From: Phaeospirillum sp.
Lineage (GTDB): Bacteria; Pseudomonadota; Alphaproteobacteria; Rhodospirillales; Magnetospirillaceae
Direction: 5' to 3'
NCBI GenBank assembly: GCA_030651575.1
Contig: JAUSFB010000068.1
Coordinates: 124,001-188,000 of the forward strand
Length of the DNA: 64,000 bases
Shown: positions 53,037 to 61,741 of the stretch, in pieces
How the letters are laid out: every line of letters begins with the position of its first letter
Numbering within the stretch: position 1 is the first letter of the stretch
Position numbers and translations under genes: made by a program
The notes under the pieces: model-generated
What the model was told of the DNA's origin: nothing
The model's input: the letters and a program-made list of their open reading frames with translations, nothing else
The model's database searches: none

Positions 53037-53863
53037 CCTTGTTTATGAGCGATGGCGCGGCGGCGGCCTTCGGCGACCCAGGCCAGCCACTCGTCGAAGC
53101 CCTCGCCGGTGCGGGCTGACAGCTTCAGGATCACGATGTCGGGGTTGACCCGCCGTGCGAAAGCGATGCAGCGATCCACGTCGAAATCCACATGGGGCAG
53201 CAGATCGATCTTGTTCAGAATCATCATGCCGGCGGCGTGGAACATGTCGGGGTATTTCAGCGGCTTGTCCTCGCCCTCGGTCACCGACAGGATCGCCACC
53301 TTGTAGGCCTCGCCCAGGTCGAAGGCGGCGGGGCAGACCAGATTGCCCACATTTTCGATGAACAGCACCGAGTCCTCGGCCGGGGCAAGGCGGCCGATGG
53401 CGCTTTCCACCATATGGGCGTCCAGGTGGCAGCCCTTGCCGGTGTTGACCTGAAGGGCGGGAATGCCGGTGGCGCGGATGCGGTCGGCGTCGAAGCTGGT
53501 CTGCTGGTCGCCCTCGATCACCGCCAGCGGAAAGCGGGATTTCAGCGCCTCGGCGGTTTTGCACAGCAAGGTGGTCTTGCCCGAACCGGGGCTGGAGACC
53601 AGATTCAGCGCGAAGACTCCCCGGGCCGCCAGCCAGGCCCGGTTGCGGCCGGCGAAGTCGTTGTTGTGGCCCAGGATGTCTTGTTCGATCTGGACGATGC
53701 GCGACTGACTGAGCCCCGGCACATGGACGCCGGCGATTCCCTGGCCGTAATGGATGTGGTCCCCGTGATCATGGTCGTGGGAGTGCCCATGGCCATGGGA
53801 ATGCCCGTGATCATGGGAGTGGCTTTCCACCTTGGCGTCGCCGCAACCGCAAACCGTGCACAT
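53033..53863 (-). CDS. hypB: Hydrogenase nickel-incorporation GTPase HypB
   Basis: A 276-aa GTPase. The start is M-C-T-V-C-G-C-G-D, the high-affinity metal motif, followed by a histidine-rich stretch (about 16-38) that can store nickel. G motifs: [20 protein letters not shown] and N-K-I-D-L-L. It delivers nickel with HypA. It overlaps hypA (TGATG) and hypF (ATGA). Confidence 0.97.
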   Translation of the reverse strand: MCTVCGCGDAKVESHSHDHGHSHGHGHSHDHDHGDHIHYGQGIAGVHVPGLSQSRIVQIEQDILGHNNDFAGRNRAWLAARGVFALNLVSSPGSGKTTLLCKTAEALKSRFPLAVIEGDQQTSFDADRIRATGIPALQVNTGKGCHLDAHMVESAIGRLAPAEDSVLFIENVGNLVCPAAFDLGEAYKVAILSVTEGEDKPLKYPDMFHAAGMMILNKIDLLPHVDFDVDRCIAFARRVNPDIVILKLSARTGEGFDEWLAWVAEGRRRAIAHKQG

Positions 53864-54207
53864 CACTCCACCTCCAATTCCTTGATCCGCATTTCTTCGC
53901 CGGTGGTGACCGCCAGCGCCGCCCCGCCGCATTTTGGGCAAAGATCGATGCGCGACGTGACCGCGACGTTGGCCGAGCAGTCCATGCACCATGCGGTGCC
54001 GGGAATACGGATGATTTCCAGCTTGGTTCCGGCGGTCAGCGGGGTGCCCCTGGCGACGGCGTCGAAGCAGAATTCCATGCTTTCCGGCACCACGGTGGAC
54101 AGCTCGCCGATTTCCAGCCAGACCGTCTTGACCCTGGTGAACCCGTGGGTCTCGGCCTGGGTTTCCAGGATGCGGATTACTCCCTCGGTCAGTGACATTT
54201 CATGCAT
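53863..54207 (-). CDS. hypA: Hydrogenase nickel-incorporation protein HypA
   Basis: A 114-aa protein with the nickel-binding [10 protein letters not shown] start and a zinc site made of C-M-D-C and C-P-K-C. It hands nickel to the large-subunit precursor with HypB. The first eight bases overlap the end of hupK. Confidence 0.97.
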   Translation of the reverse strand: MHEMSLTEGVIRILETQAETHGFTRVKTVWLEIGELSTVVPESMEFCFDAVARGTPLTAGTKLEIIRIPGTAWCMDCSANVAVTSRIDLCPKCGGAALAVTTGEEMRIKELEVE

Positions 54208-55369
54208 GGTGAACCTCGACGGTGCAGGCGACGCAGGGGTCCAGCGCCGCGACCAGCAGGTGGGCGCGCCATTTCAGGTCCGGGGTGGCCTCGGCCCCCA
54301 TCAGCCCGGAAAACAGCGGTCCGGCGGGATGGAAGTTCCATTCGGTCGGAGCCAGGATCTGATAGCGGTTCACCACTCCCTCCTCGATCTCGACGCGATG
54401 AGCCAGCAGACCGCGGGCGGCGTCCTCGACCCCCAGGCCGTTGCCGCTGCCGTGATGCTCGGCGGGGTCGCGGGGAGCGTCGCACAAATCTTGCGCCAAG
54501 TCCTCCATGTCCCGCAACGCCACCGCGATCTCGACCAGCCGGGCGGTCAGGCGGGCGGTAATACCGGTGCCATGCCGGTCGATCAGGGCGGCGATCAGCG
54601 GCTGGGCGCTTTGGCGCGACAGGGCGTTGGTTTCGAATACCGCGCCGCCGCAGTCGGGGTGGGCGACATAGTCGCCGCTGTCGTCGTCGGCGAGGCGTGT
54701 TTCCAGGTCGCGCGGCCCTTCGGCCCGCATCAGATGGGGCGTGGCCCGTCCGAAAGCCGAAAGCCCGTCCCGCTCGACGCGATGGAGCAGGCGGGCGGCG
54801 ATGCCCTCGCCGCGACGTGCCCAAGCCTGGAGAGAGTCGGGGTCTTTGACCCAATCCTCCGGGCTGCCGTCGAACAGATGGGCCGCCAGATTGGCCAGCA
54901 GCCGGCGTTGCTCGATCAGGGCGCCGTGATCGATCGCCAGCCGGCCGCCGCCGGGCCTGGCCCAGTCGCCATCGGGATACAAGGCCCGCTTGGCGGCGGT
55001 CACCATGGGGCGCAATGGTTTGATGGGATCAAGGTCGGGCGGCTCGTTCACGAGGCCGGGCCAGTCGCGCAAGATGCCTTGGGCATGCTCGGTCACGGTT
55101 TCCACCCACAGCAGGAAATGCCGCGCCATGCGATGGGCGGGAGATGGGTTCAGCCGCAACGCGGCCTCCATGGCGCCGCATCCCGCCAGCGCCTGGGCGG
55201 TGCCGCACAGGGCGTAGATAGCGGGCAGGATGGCGGTAACCTGGGCGGGAGTGCGGCTGGCCAGCATGCGTGACGCCTGCACCAGCCGGGTCGAGTGGAT
55301 CCGGACGTCGGTAACGGCGCGGCCGGTGACCTGAAGCTCGACCGCAAGGCCGGAATCGAACGGCTGCAT
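54200..55369 (-). CDS. hupK: HupK/HoxV-like hydrogenase assembly protein
   Basis: A 389-aa relative of the hydrogenase large subunit that keeps the C-terminal D-P-C-V-A-C-T-V-E-V-H motif but lacks the N-terminal cysteine pair, as in HupK/HoxV. HoxV is proposed as a scaffold for Fe(CN)2CO before transfer to the large subunit. The start ATG overlaps the hupF stop (TGATG); the longer frame upstream is hupF read in another phase. Confidence 0.86.
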   Translation of the reverse strand: MQPFDSGLAVELQVTGRAVTDVRIHSTRLVQASRMLASRTPAQVTAILPAIYALCGTAQALAGCGAMEAALRLNPSPAHRMARHFLLWVETVTEHAQGILRDWPGLVNEPPDLDPIKPLRPMVTAAKRALYPDGDWARPGGGRLAIDHGALIEQRRLLANLAAHLFDGSPEDWVKDPDSLQAWARRGEGIAARLLHRVERDGLSAFGRATPHLMRAEGPRDLETRLADDDSGDYVAHPDCGGAVFETNALSRQSAQPLIAALIDRHGTGITARLTARLVEIAVALRDMEDLAQDLCDAPRDPAEHHGSGNGLGVEDAARGLLAHRVEIEEGVVNRYQILAPTEWNFHPAGPLFSGLMGAEATPDLKWRAHLLVAALDPCVACTVEVHHA

Positions 55370-55602
55370 CAAGCCTGGCCGCTGGCGAGGACCTCGGCGA
55401 GGTAGGCCAGCGCCTCGGCGGCGACTTCGGGTTCGACCTTTTCCGCGGCGAAATTGCCGCCGGCCCCCAGGATCACATAGTCGCCCACCGCCACCTCGTC
55501 GCCCAGCAGCATCAGGCTGGTGGTGCGGACGGAGCCGAAGGCTTCGACGGTGGCGACGCCCCGGTCGATGGCGATGATCAAGGACGGCACGGCCATGCAC
55601 AT
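55369..55602 (-). CDS. hupF: HypC-family chaperone HupF
   Basis: A 77-aa HypC paralogue starting M-C-M-A-V-P-S-L-I, with Cys2 and V-G-D-Y-V-I-L. It sits just before hupK, as in rhizobial hup operons where HupF protects the large subunit during assembly in oxygen. The 193 bp upstream, to hupD, contains GC-rich inverted repeats but no gene I can support. Confidence 0.9.
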   Translation of the reverse strand: MCMAVPSLIIAIDRGVATVEAFGSVRTTSLMLLGDEVAVGDYVILGAGGNFAAEKVEPEVAAEALAYLAEVLASGQA

Positions 55603-55795
55603 GGTTTTGTCAGTGTCCCTTATACCGGCGAGGATTCGCCTTATTGTTCCTCAGTCGCCGGGCGGGGCCGTCCGGCCCCTTGGCCCTCGCGGCACGGGCC
55701 GCGCCGGCCCTTGGCAGCAACTCCCTTCGGTCGGTCCCTCAAGCGTCGGGCGGAGCCATCCGGAATTCCGGTTCGATGAGGGAACGTCGTCGGCC

Positions 55796-56278
55796 TCAGG
55801 CGGCCTTGGGGCGTGGGGCTAGCCCCAGCGCCGTCAACTCGGCCACCAGCATGGCCACCACGTCGGGCAGGCGCGCCGCGATGTCGGGCGACAGTTCCAT
55901 GGCGGTGGCGAAGGAGCGGGGCTCGACCCCGATCAGAACGATGTTGCGGGGCATCAGCCCATGGAAGTTCAGCGCCGCCAGCATGTCCGAGATGCCGACT
56001 TGGTGCGGCGAGATCTTGGTCTTGAAGAAGGCGGGAATCTGGTCGCCGGTCAGCCGGGTGATGGTGCCGGGCTCCTGCTTCGAGCGCATGGCGTCGGCGA
56101 TCAGCAGGTGGTCTGCGTCGGAAACCTGATCCAGGCAATCCATGCCCGAGGTGCCGCCGTCGATGACGTCGACCTCTTCGGGCAGGTCATAGCGGGCCAG
56201 CAGTTCGTTGACGGCGTAGACGCCGACGCCCTCGTCGGTGAGCAGGATGTTGCCGACGCCAAGGATCACAACGCGCAT
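55796..56278 (-). CDS. hupD: Hydrogenase maturation endopeptidase
   Basis: A 160-aa HybD/HupD-type protease. Nickel-binding residues lie in L-L-T-D-E-G-V-G-V (Glu), L-I-A-D-A-M (Asp) and S-P-H-Q-V-G-I-S-D (His). It removes the C-terminal tail of the large subunit after nickel insertion; that tail is present on the gene directly upstream. Confidence 0.95.
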   Translation of the reverse strand: MRVVILGVGNILLTDEGVGVYAVNELLARYDLPEEVDVIDGGTSGMDCLDQVSDADHLLIADAMRSKQEPGTITRLTGDQIPAFFKTKISPHQVGISDMLAALNFHGLMPRNIVLIGVEPRSFATAMELSPDIAARLPDVVAMLVAELTALGLAPRPKAA

Positions 56279-56347
56279 TGATTTTTCACTCTCATATCGG
56301 AACTCCCCCCCTCCCGGCGGGAGAGGGGGAGTGAAGCCAGCTTATAC

Positions 56348-58051
56348 CTACAGCGCCTTGACCTGAACGACTTCCTTGTTGTCCTCGACCACATGCACCG
56401 CGCAGGCGAGGCAGGGGTCGAAGGAGTGGATGGTGCGCAGGACTTCCAGCGGCTGTTCGGCGTCAGCGATGGGGTTGTCCAACAGCGAGGCCTCGTAGGG
56501 ACCGATCTTGTCGGTGTCGTCGCGCGGGCCGGCGTTCCAGGTGCTGGGAACCACGCACTGGTAGTTGGCGATCTTGCCGTCCCTGATCACCGTCCAATGG
56601 GACAGCAGGCCGCGCGGCGCTTCGTGGAAGCCGTAGCCCATGATCTCGCCCTTGGGGAAAGTCGGCTTGTTAAAGGTCGCCATGTCGCCCTTGCCGATAT
56701 TTCCCAGCAGAGCCTGCCAGTTCTGCTGCAACACTTCGTGCATCACGCCGGTGCGGACCGCGCGGGCGGCGTGACGGCCGATGGTGGAGTGCAGCGCCGC
56801 CAGCGGGATCTTCGATCCCAGCAGCGAGGATGCGGTGTCCAGCAGCTTGGTGGCGTAGTTGACGGTCGGCTGGTGACCGGCGGCGACGCCGGCCAGCACG
56901 CTGGCCAGCGGTCCCACCTGGGCGCGCTCGCCATAGAAGGTGGGAGCCTTCAACCAGGAATATTTGCCGTCATCCTGGAAGTCGGTGTAGTGCGGCGTGG
57001 TCTCGCCCTTGTAGGGGTGCAATGGGCCGGGCTTGGAGTAGGTGTACCAGGCGTGCTTGACCCCTTCCTCGACGCCATCGCGCAAATAGGCGTCGCCGAA
57101 GGCGGTGATGGGCTTGTACTTGGCCAGATCGCCGCCGGGGATGTAGCCGCCGGGGGTCAGGAACTGGGTGCCCTTGCTGTCCATGGGGAAGTCGGGGCAG
57201 GACAGATAGTTCATGACGCCGGCGCCGTATTTGGTCCAGTCGGCGTAAAAGGCGCCGATGGCGGCGACGTCCACCAGATAGACCTTGCGGATGAACTCGC
57301 CCAGCGCGTCCATGTGCTCCTTCAGCGCCAGCAGACGCTCGATGGTCAGCACGGACTGGCTGTCGGTGGCGATGGGGTTGGATACGCCGCCCACGGCCAC
57401 GTTTTGGATGTGTGGGCTTTTGGAGCCCAGCAGGGTGACGATCTTGTTGGCGTGACGCTGGGCGTCCAGCGCCTGAAGATAGTGCGCCACCGCCATCAGG
57501 TTGACTTCCGGCGACAGCTTCATGGCCGGATGGCCCCAGTAGCCGTTGGTGAACGGGCCAAGCTGGCCGCTGCCGACGAAGGTCTTCAGCTTCTCCAGCG
57601 TCTGGGTCATGACGTGCTTGTTGTTGAGCGGCCAGTCCGACAGGCTTTCCGCCAGCTGGGCGGTCTTGATCGGATCGGCCTTCAACGCGCTGACCACGTC
57701 GACCCAGTCCAGCGCCGACAGATGGTAGAAGTGCACGATATGGTCGTGGATGGCATGGGCCGAGATGACCATGTTCCGGATGAACTGGGCGTTCACCGGA
57801 ATTTCCAGGTTCAGGGCGTTCTCCACGGCACGAACCGAGGTGATGGCGTGCACGGTGGTGCAGACGCCGCAGATGCGCTGGGTGATGGCCCAGGCGTCGC
57901 GCGGGTCGCGCCCCAGCAGGATCAGTTCGACGCCGCGCCACATCTGGCCCGAGGACCAAGCCTTGGTGACCTTGCCTCCGTCAACTTCGACATCGACGCG
58001 CAGATGGCCTTCAATCCGGGTGATGGGATCGATGGTGATTCTCTTGGACAC
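56348..58051 (-). CDS. hybC: [NiFe] hydrogenase large subunit (Hyd-2 type)
   Basis: A 567-aa catalytic subunit. The nickel ligands are R-I-C-G-V-C near the N-terminus and D-P-C-L-A-C-A-V-H near the C-terminus. A 14-residue tail after that histidine is the expected protease cleavage peptide. The conserved R-I-E-G-H is present. It oxidises H2 at the periplasmic face with HybO. Gene order O-A-B-C places it in the HybC-like group 1 class rather than HupSLC. Confidence 0.97.
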   Translation of the reverse strand: MSKRITIDPITRIEGHLRVDVEVDGGKVTKAWSSGQMWRGVELILLGRDPRDAWAITQRICGVCTTVHAITSVRAVENALNLEIPVNAQFIRNMVISAHAIHDHIVHFYHLSALDWVDVVSALKADPIKTAQLAESLSDWPLNNKHVMTQTLEKLKTFVGSGQLGPFTNGYWGHPAMKLSPEVNLMAVAHYLQALDAQRHANKIVTLLGSKSPHIQNVAVGGVSNPIATDSQSVLTIERLLALKEHMDALGEFIRKVYLVDVAAIGAFYADWTKYGAGVMNYLSCPDFPMDSKGTQFLTPGGYIPGGDLAKYKPITAFGDAYLRDGVEEGVKHAWYTYSKPGPLHPYKGETTPHYTDFQDDGKYSWLKAPTFYGERAQVGPLASVLAGVAAGHQPTVNYATKLLDTASSLLGSKIPLAALHSTIGRHAARAVRTGVMHEVLQQNWQALLGNIGKGDMATFNKPTFPKGEIMGYGFHEAPRGLLSHWTVIRDGKIANYQCVVPSTWNAGPRDDTDKIGPYEASLLDNPIADAEQPLEVLRTIHSFDPCLACAVHVVEDNKEVVQVKAL

Positions 58052-58064
58052 TGCTCAGGTCTCC

Positions 58065-59270
58065 TTACTCGGCGGCCGCGGTGGTGGAGTGGCCGGGTAG
58101 AATGGGGAATTTCCGGACGAAAACGATATAGGCGAGCACTTCGATGGCGATCACGCCGATGGTGACCATCATTTCGGGTGCGCTGGGGAAGTAGTGCCAG
58201 CCGGGGCCGGTGTCATAGGCCACCAGGAAGGCGTCGATGCGGTACAGTACCGCACCGGTCAGCATGCTCATGGCCGCCGCCAGCAGCTTGGACAGACGAC
58301 GGCGGTTGGTCGGGCTGGACAGCACCGCGATCGGGTAGGCGAAGGCCGCCATCTCGATCAGGAACATCACGCTTTTGACGCCCGAGGTGAACACCGAGAA
58401 GATGGCTCCCCGCACGATCAGATCACCGATGCGGATCACCAGATAGGCCACCAGGATGCCCGTGATGATCTTGCCGATTTTCGACAGCAGCGGCAGTTCT
58501 TCGTGGATGTCGCGCTTGAAGCCCACGGCGGCCAGGGTGGCCTCCAGGATCACGATGGCGAACCCCATGCACACGGCGGTCAGCAGGAACAGCAGCGGCA
58601 GCAGCGGAGTCTGCCACAGCGGATGGATCTGAGCGCCGAACACCACCAGCAGCGATCCCAGCGAGGATTGATGCATGGTCGGCAGCAGCACGCCCAGGCC
58701 GATGAACACGAACATGAACTTGTTGAGCGTCTTCTTGACGTCCTTCATGCCCAGGTGTTCGAGGAAGGCCGGCGAGAACTCGATCCACAGCACCACCACA
58801 TAGAGGCTGATGCAGACCGCGACCTCGAACATCACCGAACCGGGCTGGGCATAGGTGGGCGACAGGATGTGCCAGAAGTTCCAGTAGCGGCCCAGATCGA
58901 TCAGCACGCTGAGGCCGCCCAGCGAATAGCCGAACAGCGAGGCGGTCAGGGCCGGCCGCACCAGATGGTGATACTCGCCCTTGTTGAGGATGTAGACCAC
59001 CAGGGCCATGGCGTAACCGCCGCAGGCGAAGCCGGTGGCGATGACCACGTCCCAGACCACCCAGATGCCCCAGGGATAGCCGTTGTTGATGTTGGTGACC
59101 GCCCCCAGGCCGTGGATGAAGCGCTGGGCCAGGAAGTACATGGCGACGGCGATCAGCGCGCCCAGGACCAGGGTAAAGGGGCTGAGCAGACGGCCGCCCA
59201 CGGCCGCGTGCCCGGCCTTGGGCTTGCGCAGCCGGCTGGCGACTTCGCTGGGGATGGGGTGATTAACCAT
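58065..59270 (-). CDS. hybB: HybB-like integral membrane subunit
   Basis: A 401-aa NrfD/HybB-family protein with about nine or ten membrane segments, for example F-T-L-V-L-G-A-L-I-A-V-A-M-Y-F and W-V-V-W-D-V-V-I-A-T-G-F-A-C-G-G-Y. It links the hydrogenase to the quinone pool. No haem-binding pattern of cytochrome b HupC is seen. The start ATG overlaps the hybA end by 8 bp. Confidence 0.94.
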   Translation of the reverse strand: MVNHPIPSEVASRLRKPKAGHAAVGGRLLSPFTLVLGALIAVAMYFLAQRFIHGLGAVTNINNGYPWGIWVVWDVVIATGFACGGYAMALVVYILNKGEYHHLVRPALTASLFGYSLGGLSVLIDLGRYWNFWHILSPTYAQPGSVMFEVAVCISLYVVVLWIEFSPAFLEHLGMKDVKKTLNKFMFVFIGLGVLLPTMHQSSLGSLLVVFGAQIHPLWQTPLLPLLFLLTAVCMGFAIVILEATLAAVGFKRDIHEELPLLSKIGKIITGILVAYLVIRIGDLIVRGAIFSVFTSGVKSVMFLIEMAAFAYPIAVLSSPTNRRRLSKLLAAAMSMLTGAVLYRIDAFLVAYDTGPGWHYFPSAPEMMVTIGVIAIEVLAYIVFVRKFPILPGHSTTAAAE

Positions 59271-60267
59271 GACTGTGCCCCCCGTGATTCTCGTCGTCGT
59301 CGTGATGGTCCTTGGACCCACGCCACGCCGCCGCGACCAGACCGGCCAGCGCCACGCCCGGCAGGATCAGTCCGCCGTAAAGGGTGTGCTGCAATGTCTC
59401 GGAATCGGCGGCGTAGGACCGCTCGGGCAGGCCGACCGGCAGGGCCAGCTTGTCGAACGGCACTCCCGACAGATAGCGCACCTGGGTGCCGCCGGCGTCC
59501 TTCTGGCCGTAGACATGATCCACGTATTCGGCGGCGGCCCGTTCGTGGTTGTCGCCGGAATCGGTGGTGCGGCGGGGGAATAGGTTGGGCTCGCCCGCCT
59601 TCATGGCCTTGCGGCGCTCGATTTCCGCCGAAAGCTGCGGATAGGTGCCGAAGATGGTGGCGCCGGTCGGGCATTGCTGGGCGCAGGCCGGGATCTTGCC
59701 CTCGGCCAGCCGATGCTTGCATAACTGGCACTTGGCGATCTGCGGCGTCGGCGTGTCGTACTGGAACTGCGGCACCCCGAACGGGCAGGCGGCGACGCAA
59801 TAGCGGCAGCCGATGCAAGCGTCCTTGTTGTACTCGACGACGCCGGTCTTCTCGTGCTTGGTCATGGCCGAGACCGGGCAGGCCGACACGCAGCTGGGAT
59901 CGACGCAGTGCAGGCATTGGCGCTTGATATGGGCAAAGCCGTTCTCGGCCTTATCCTTATTTTCCATGGTGCCGTGCTGGTAGATCTTGATGACGGTGTA
60001 GGTCTTGCCCGACAGCTCCAGCGGGGTGTCCCACAGCTTCTCGCCGATATTGTCTTCGAGCGGGAGGTCGTTGGCGTCCTTGCAGCCGGACATACAGGCC
60101 TTGCAGCCGATGCACAGCGTCGAGTCGTACAGCAGCCCGATGGCGTTGTCGGGGAGCTTTTTGTTATCGCGCGCTTCGGCGGGGCTGGAGGCCAGGGTGG
60201 CGCAGGCGGCTGCCGCCGCCGTGCCACCCGCCGCCGCGCGCAGGAAGTTGCGTCTGGTGAAGGTCAT
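59263..60267 (-). CDS. hybA: HybA-like periplasmic Fe-S electron-transfer subunit
   Basis: A 334-aa protein. The Tat signal is T-R-R-N-F-L-R-A-A-A. Four 4Fe-4S motifs follow: C-I-G-C-K-A-C-M-S-G-C, C-L-H-C-V-D-P-S-C-V-S-A-C-P, C-I-G-C-R-Y-C-V-A-A-C-P and C-Q-L-C then C-A-Q-Q-C-P. A C-terminal membrane anchor (about 295-315) precedes a His/Asp-rich tail. It relays electrons from HybO to HybB. Confidence 0.95.
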   Translation of the reverse strand: MTFTRRNFLRAAAGGTAAAAACATLASSPAEARDNKKLPDNAIGLLYDSTLCIGCKACMSGCKDANDLPLEDNIGEKLWDTPLELSGKTYTVIKIYQHGTMENKDKAENGFAHIKRQCLHCVDPSCVSACPVSAMTKHEKTGVVEYNKDACIGCRYCVAACPFGVPQFQYDTPTPQIAKCQLCKHRLAEGKIPACAQQCPTGATIFGTYPQLSAEIERRKAMKAGEPNLFPRRTTDSGDNHERAAAEYVDHVYGQKDAGGTQVRYLSGVPFDKLALPVGLPERSYAADSETLQHTLYGGLILPGVALAGLVAAAWRGSKDHHDDDENHGGHSHG

Positions 60268-60273
60268 GACGAC

Positions 60274-61404
60274 TTACCCCTGCTTGCCGGAATCCTGGTC
60301 GCTCTCGCTTTTGCCGAGGTTGCCGACCAGTTTGGCGCCGGCCCCGATCGCAAGTCCGCCGACGGCGGCCACGGTGGCGATGGCGCCGAGGGTGGCGCCC
60401 GTTCCCTGTTCCTCGACCACTCGCGGATAGCCCGCCGGCGGTCGCTGGTTCTGGAGATCGGCCAGGGCGTGGATGGGCTTGTGGAAGCCGATGCCCTTTT
60501 CGGTACAGCCGATACAAGGATGGCCGGTGCCCACCGGCCACGACCCGGAGCCGACATCGTTGAACAAGATGGACGGGCAGTTGGCGTAGGTCTCCGGCCC
60601 CTTGCAGCCCAGCTTGTACAGGCAGTAGCCCTTGCGGTGCCCCTCGTCGCCGAAGTCCAGGGCGAAGCGGCCGGCGTCGAAATGGGCGCGGCGCTCGCAG
60701 TTTTCGTGGATCAGGCGGGAATAGGCGAACTTGGGACGGCCCTTGTCGTCCAGCGCCGGCAAGGCGCCGAAGGTCAGGAAGTGGACCACGGTGGACAGGA
60801 AGTTATAGGGGTTGGGCGGGCAGCCGGGGATGGTGACCACCGGCTTGGGCGCCAGGATCTCGGGCACGCCGGTCGAGCCGGTCGGGTTGGGCGGCGTCGA
60901 CGGCATGCCGCCCCACGACGCGCAAGAGCCGATGGCGATCACGGCGGCCGCGCCCTCGGCGACTTCCTTGACCAGTTGCAGGGCGGTCTTGCCGCCGACC
61001 TTGCAGTAGATGCCGCCGTCCTTGATCGGAATGGCGCCCTCGACCACCAGGACGTATTTGCCCCAGTTCTTCTTCATGGCGGCCTCGCGGGCGGCCTCGA
61101 CCTGATGCCCGGCGGCGGCGAACAGGGTCTCGTGATAGTCCAGCGAGATGATCTCCAGGATCAGCTTCTCGATGGTGGGGTGTTCGGCCCGCAGCATGGA
61201 CTCGGTACAGCCGGTGCACTCCTGGAAGTGCAGCCAGATCACACTGGGCCGCTCCTTGGCGGTGATGGCCTGGACGATTTCGGCTTCCGCCCCCTTGGGC
61301 AGGCCCATCGTCGCGGCCATGGCGGCGCAGAATTTCAGGAAGTCGCGGCGCTCGATGTCGAATCGATTCGCGATCTCGCGGGAAATCTCGGTGTCGTCGT
61401 ACAT
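60274..61404 (-). CDS. hybO: [NiFe] hydrogenase small subunit
   Basis: A 376-aa small subunit. Tat motif R-R-D-F-L-K near residue 20. Proximal cluster ligands start at E-C-T-G-C-T-E-S; the medial and distal cluster cysteines follow in C-L-Y-K-L-G-C-K-G-P and C-I-G-C-T-E-K-G-I-G-F. The C-terminal hydrophobic segment (about 345-365) anchors it. First gene of the hydrogenase operon, about 100 bp after a sigma-54 element. Confidence 0.96.
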   Translation of the reverse strand: MYDDTEISREIANRFDIERRDFLKFCAAMAATMGLPKGAEAEIVQAITAKERPSVIWLHFQECTGCTESMLRAEHPTIEKLILEIISLDYHETLFAAAGHQVEAAREAAMKKNWGKYVLVVEGAIPIKDGGIYCKVGGKTALQLVKEVAEGAAAVIAIGSCASWGGMPSTPPNPTGSTGVPEILAPKPVVTIPGCPPNPYNFLSTVVHFLTFGALPALDDKGRPKFAYSRLIHENCERRAHFDAGRFALDFGDEGHRKGYCLYKLGCKGPETYANCPSILFNDVGSGSWPVGTGHPCIGCTEKGIGFHKPIHALADLQNQRPPAGYPRVVEEQGTGATLGAIATVAAVGGLAIGAGAKLVGNLGKSESDQDSGKQG

Positions 61405-61505
61405 TGTCCCCCACCTTGTCTGGCGCGTCGGGCCGGTGAAATCTCGTGAGGCTGAACCAGTCGCCTCCCCGAAAGTCTCGATCTCGGTTGTGCGTTGCAG
61501 ATACC

Positions 61506-61520
61506 GCAAAGGCCGTGCCA
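61506..61520 (-). promoter_or_regulatory. Sigma-54 -24/-12 promoter of the hydrogenase operon
   Basis: On the minus strand TGGCAC-GGCCT-TTGC, an exact RpoN consensus 102 bp before the hybO start. No TGT-N10-ACA site was found in the 220 bp upstream, so a HupR/HoxA-type activator is more likely than NifA. A perfect 40-bp palindrome lies about 125 bp further upstream. Confidence 0.82.
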
Positions 61521-61626
61521 GTTCGGTCGGGTAGGTTTGGGGGAGTGGGGGCATACCACCAATGTCGTGAACGCAGGCCTCTCGGGACGGTCTTATAATG
61601 CGTCCAGCCAGCGGGTGGTCAGGTGG

Positions 61627-61666
61627 GTGGAAGTAATATTTGCAGCACTGCAAATATTACTTCCAC
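61627..61666. repeat. Perfect 40-bp palindrome upstream of the hydrogenase operon
   Basis: Two 19-bp arms (GTGGAAGTAATATTTGCAG and its exact complement) around a 2-base centre. The inner part is AT-rich in a GC-rich setting. Its centre is about 134 bp upstream of the sigma-54 element, an enhancer-like distance. No T-run follows on either strand, so it is not an ordinary terminator. Confidence 0.85.
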
Positions 61667-61686
61667 AAGTAGGGGTGGGCGGCAGC

Positions 61687-61718
61687 AAAAAACCCGACGG
61701 CGATCGCCATCGGGTTTT
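61687..61718 (-). terminator. Intrinsic terminator after the chemoreceptor gene
   Basis: A 15-bp stem with one mismatch (AAAACCCGATGGCGA on the minus strand), ending in TTTTTT, 24 bp after the mcp stop. It insulates the hydrogenase promoter from the upstream gene. Confidence 0.85.
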
Positions 61719-61741
61719 CGTCGCATCGCCCCGGACAGGTC

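Noticed and set aside
55603-55795. Extra hydrogenase gene (rubredoxin HupI or similar) between hupD and hupF
   Set aside because: No frame with a CxxC pair or credible start; the stretch looks like GC-rich non-coding repeats.
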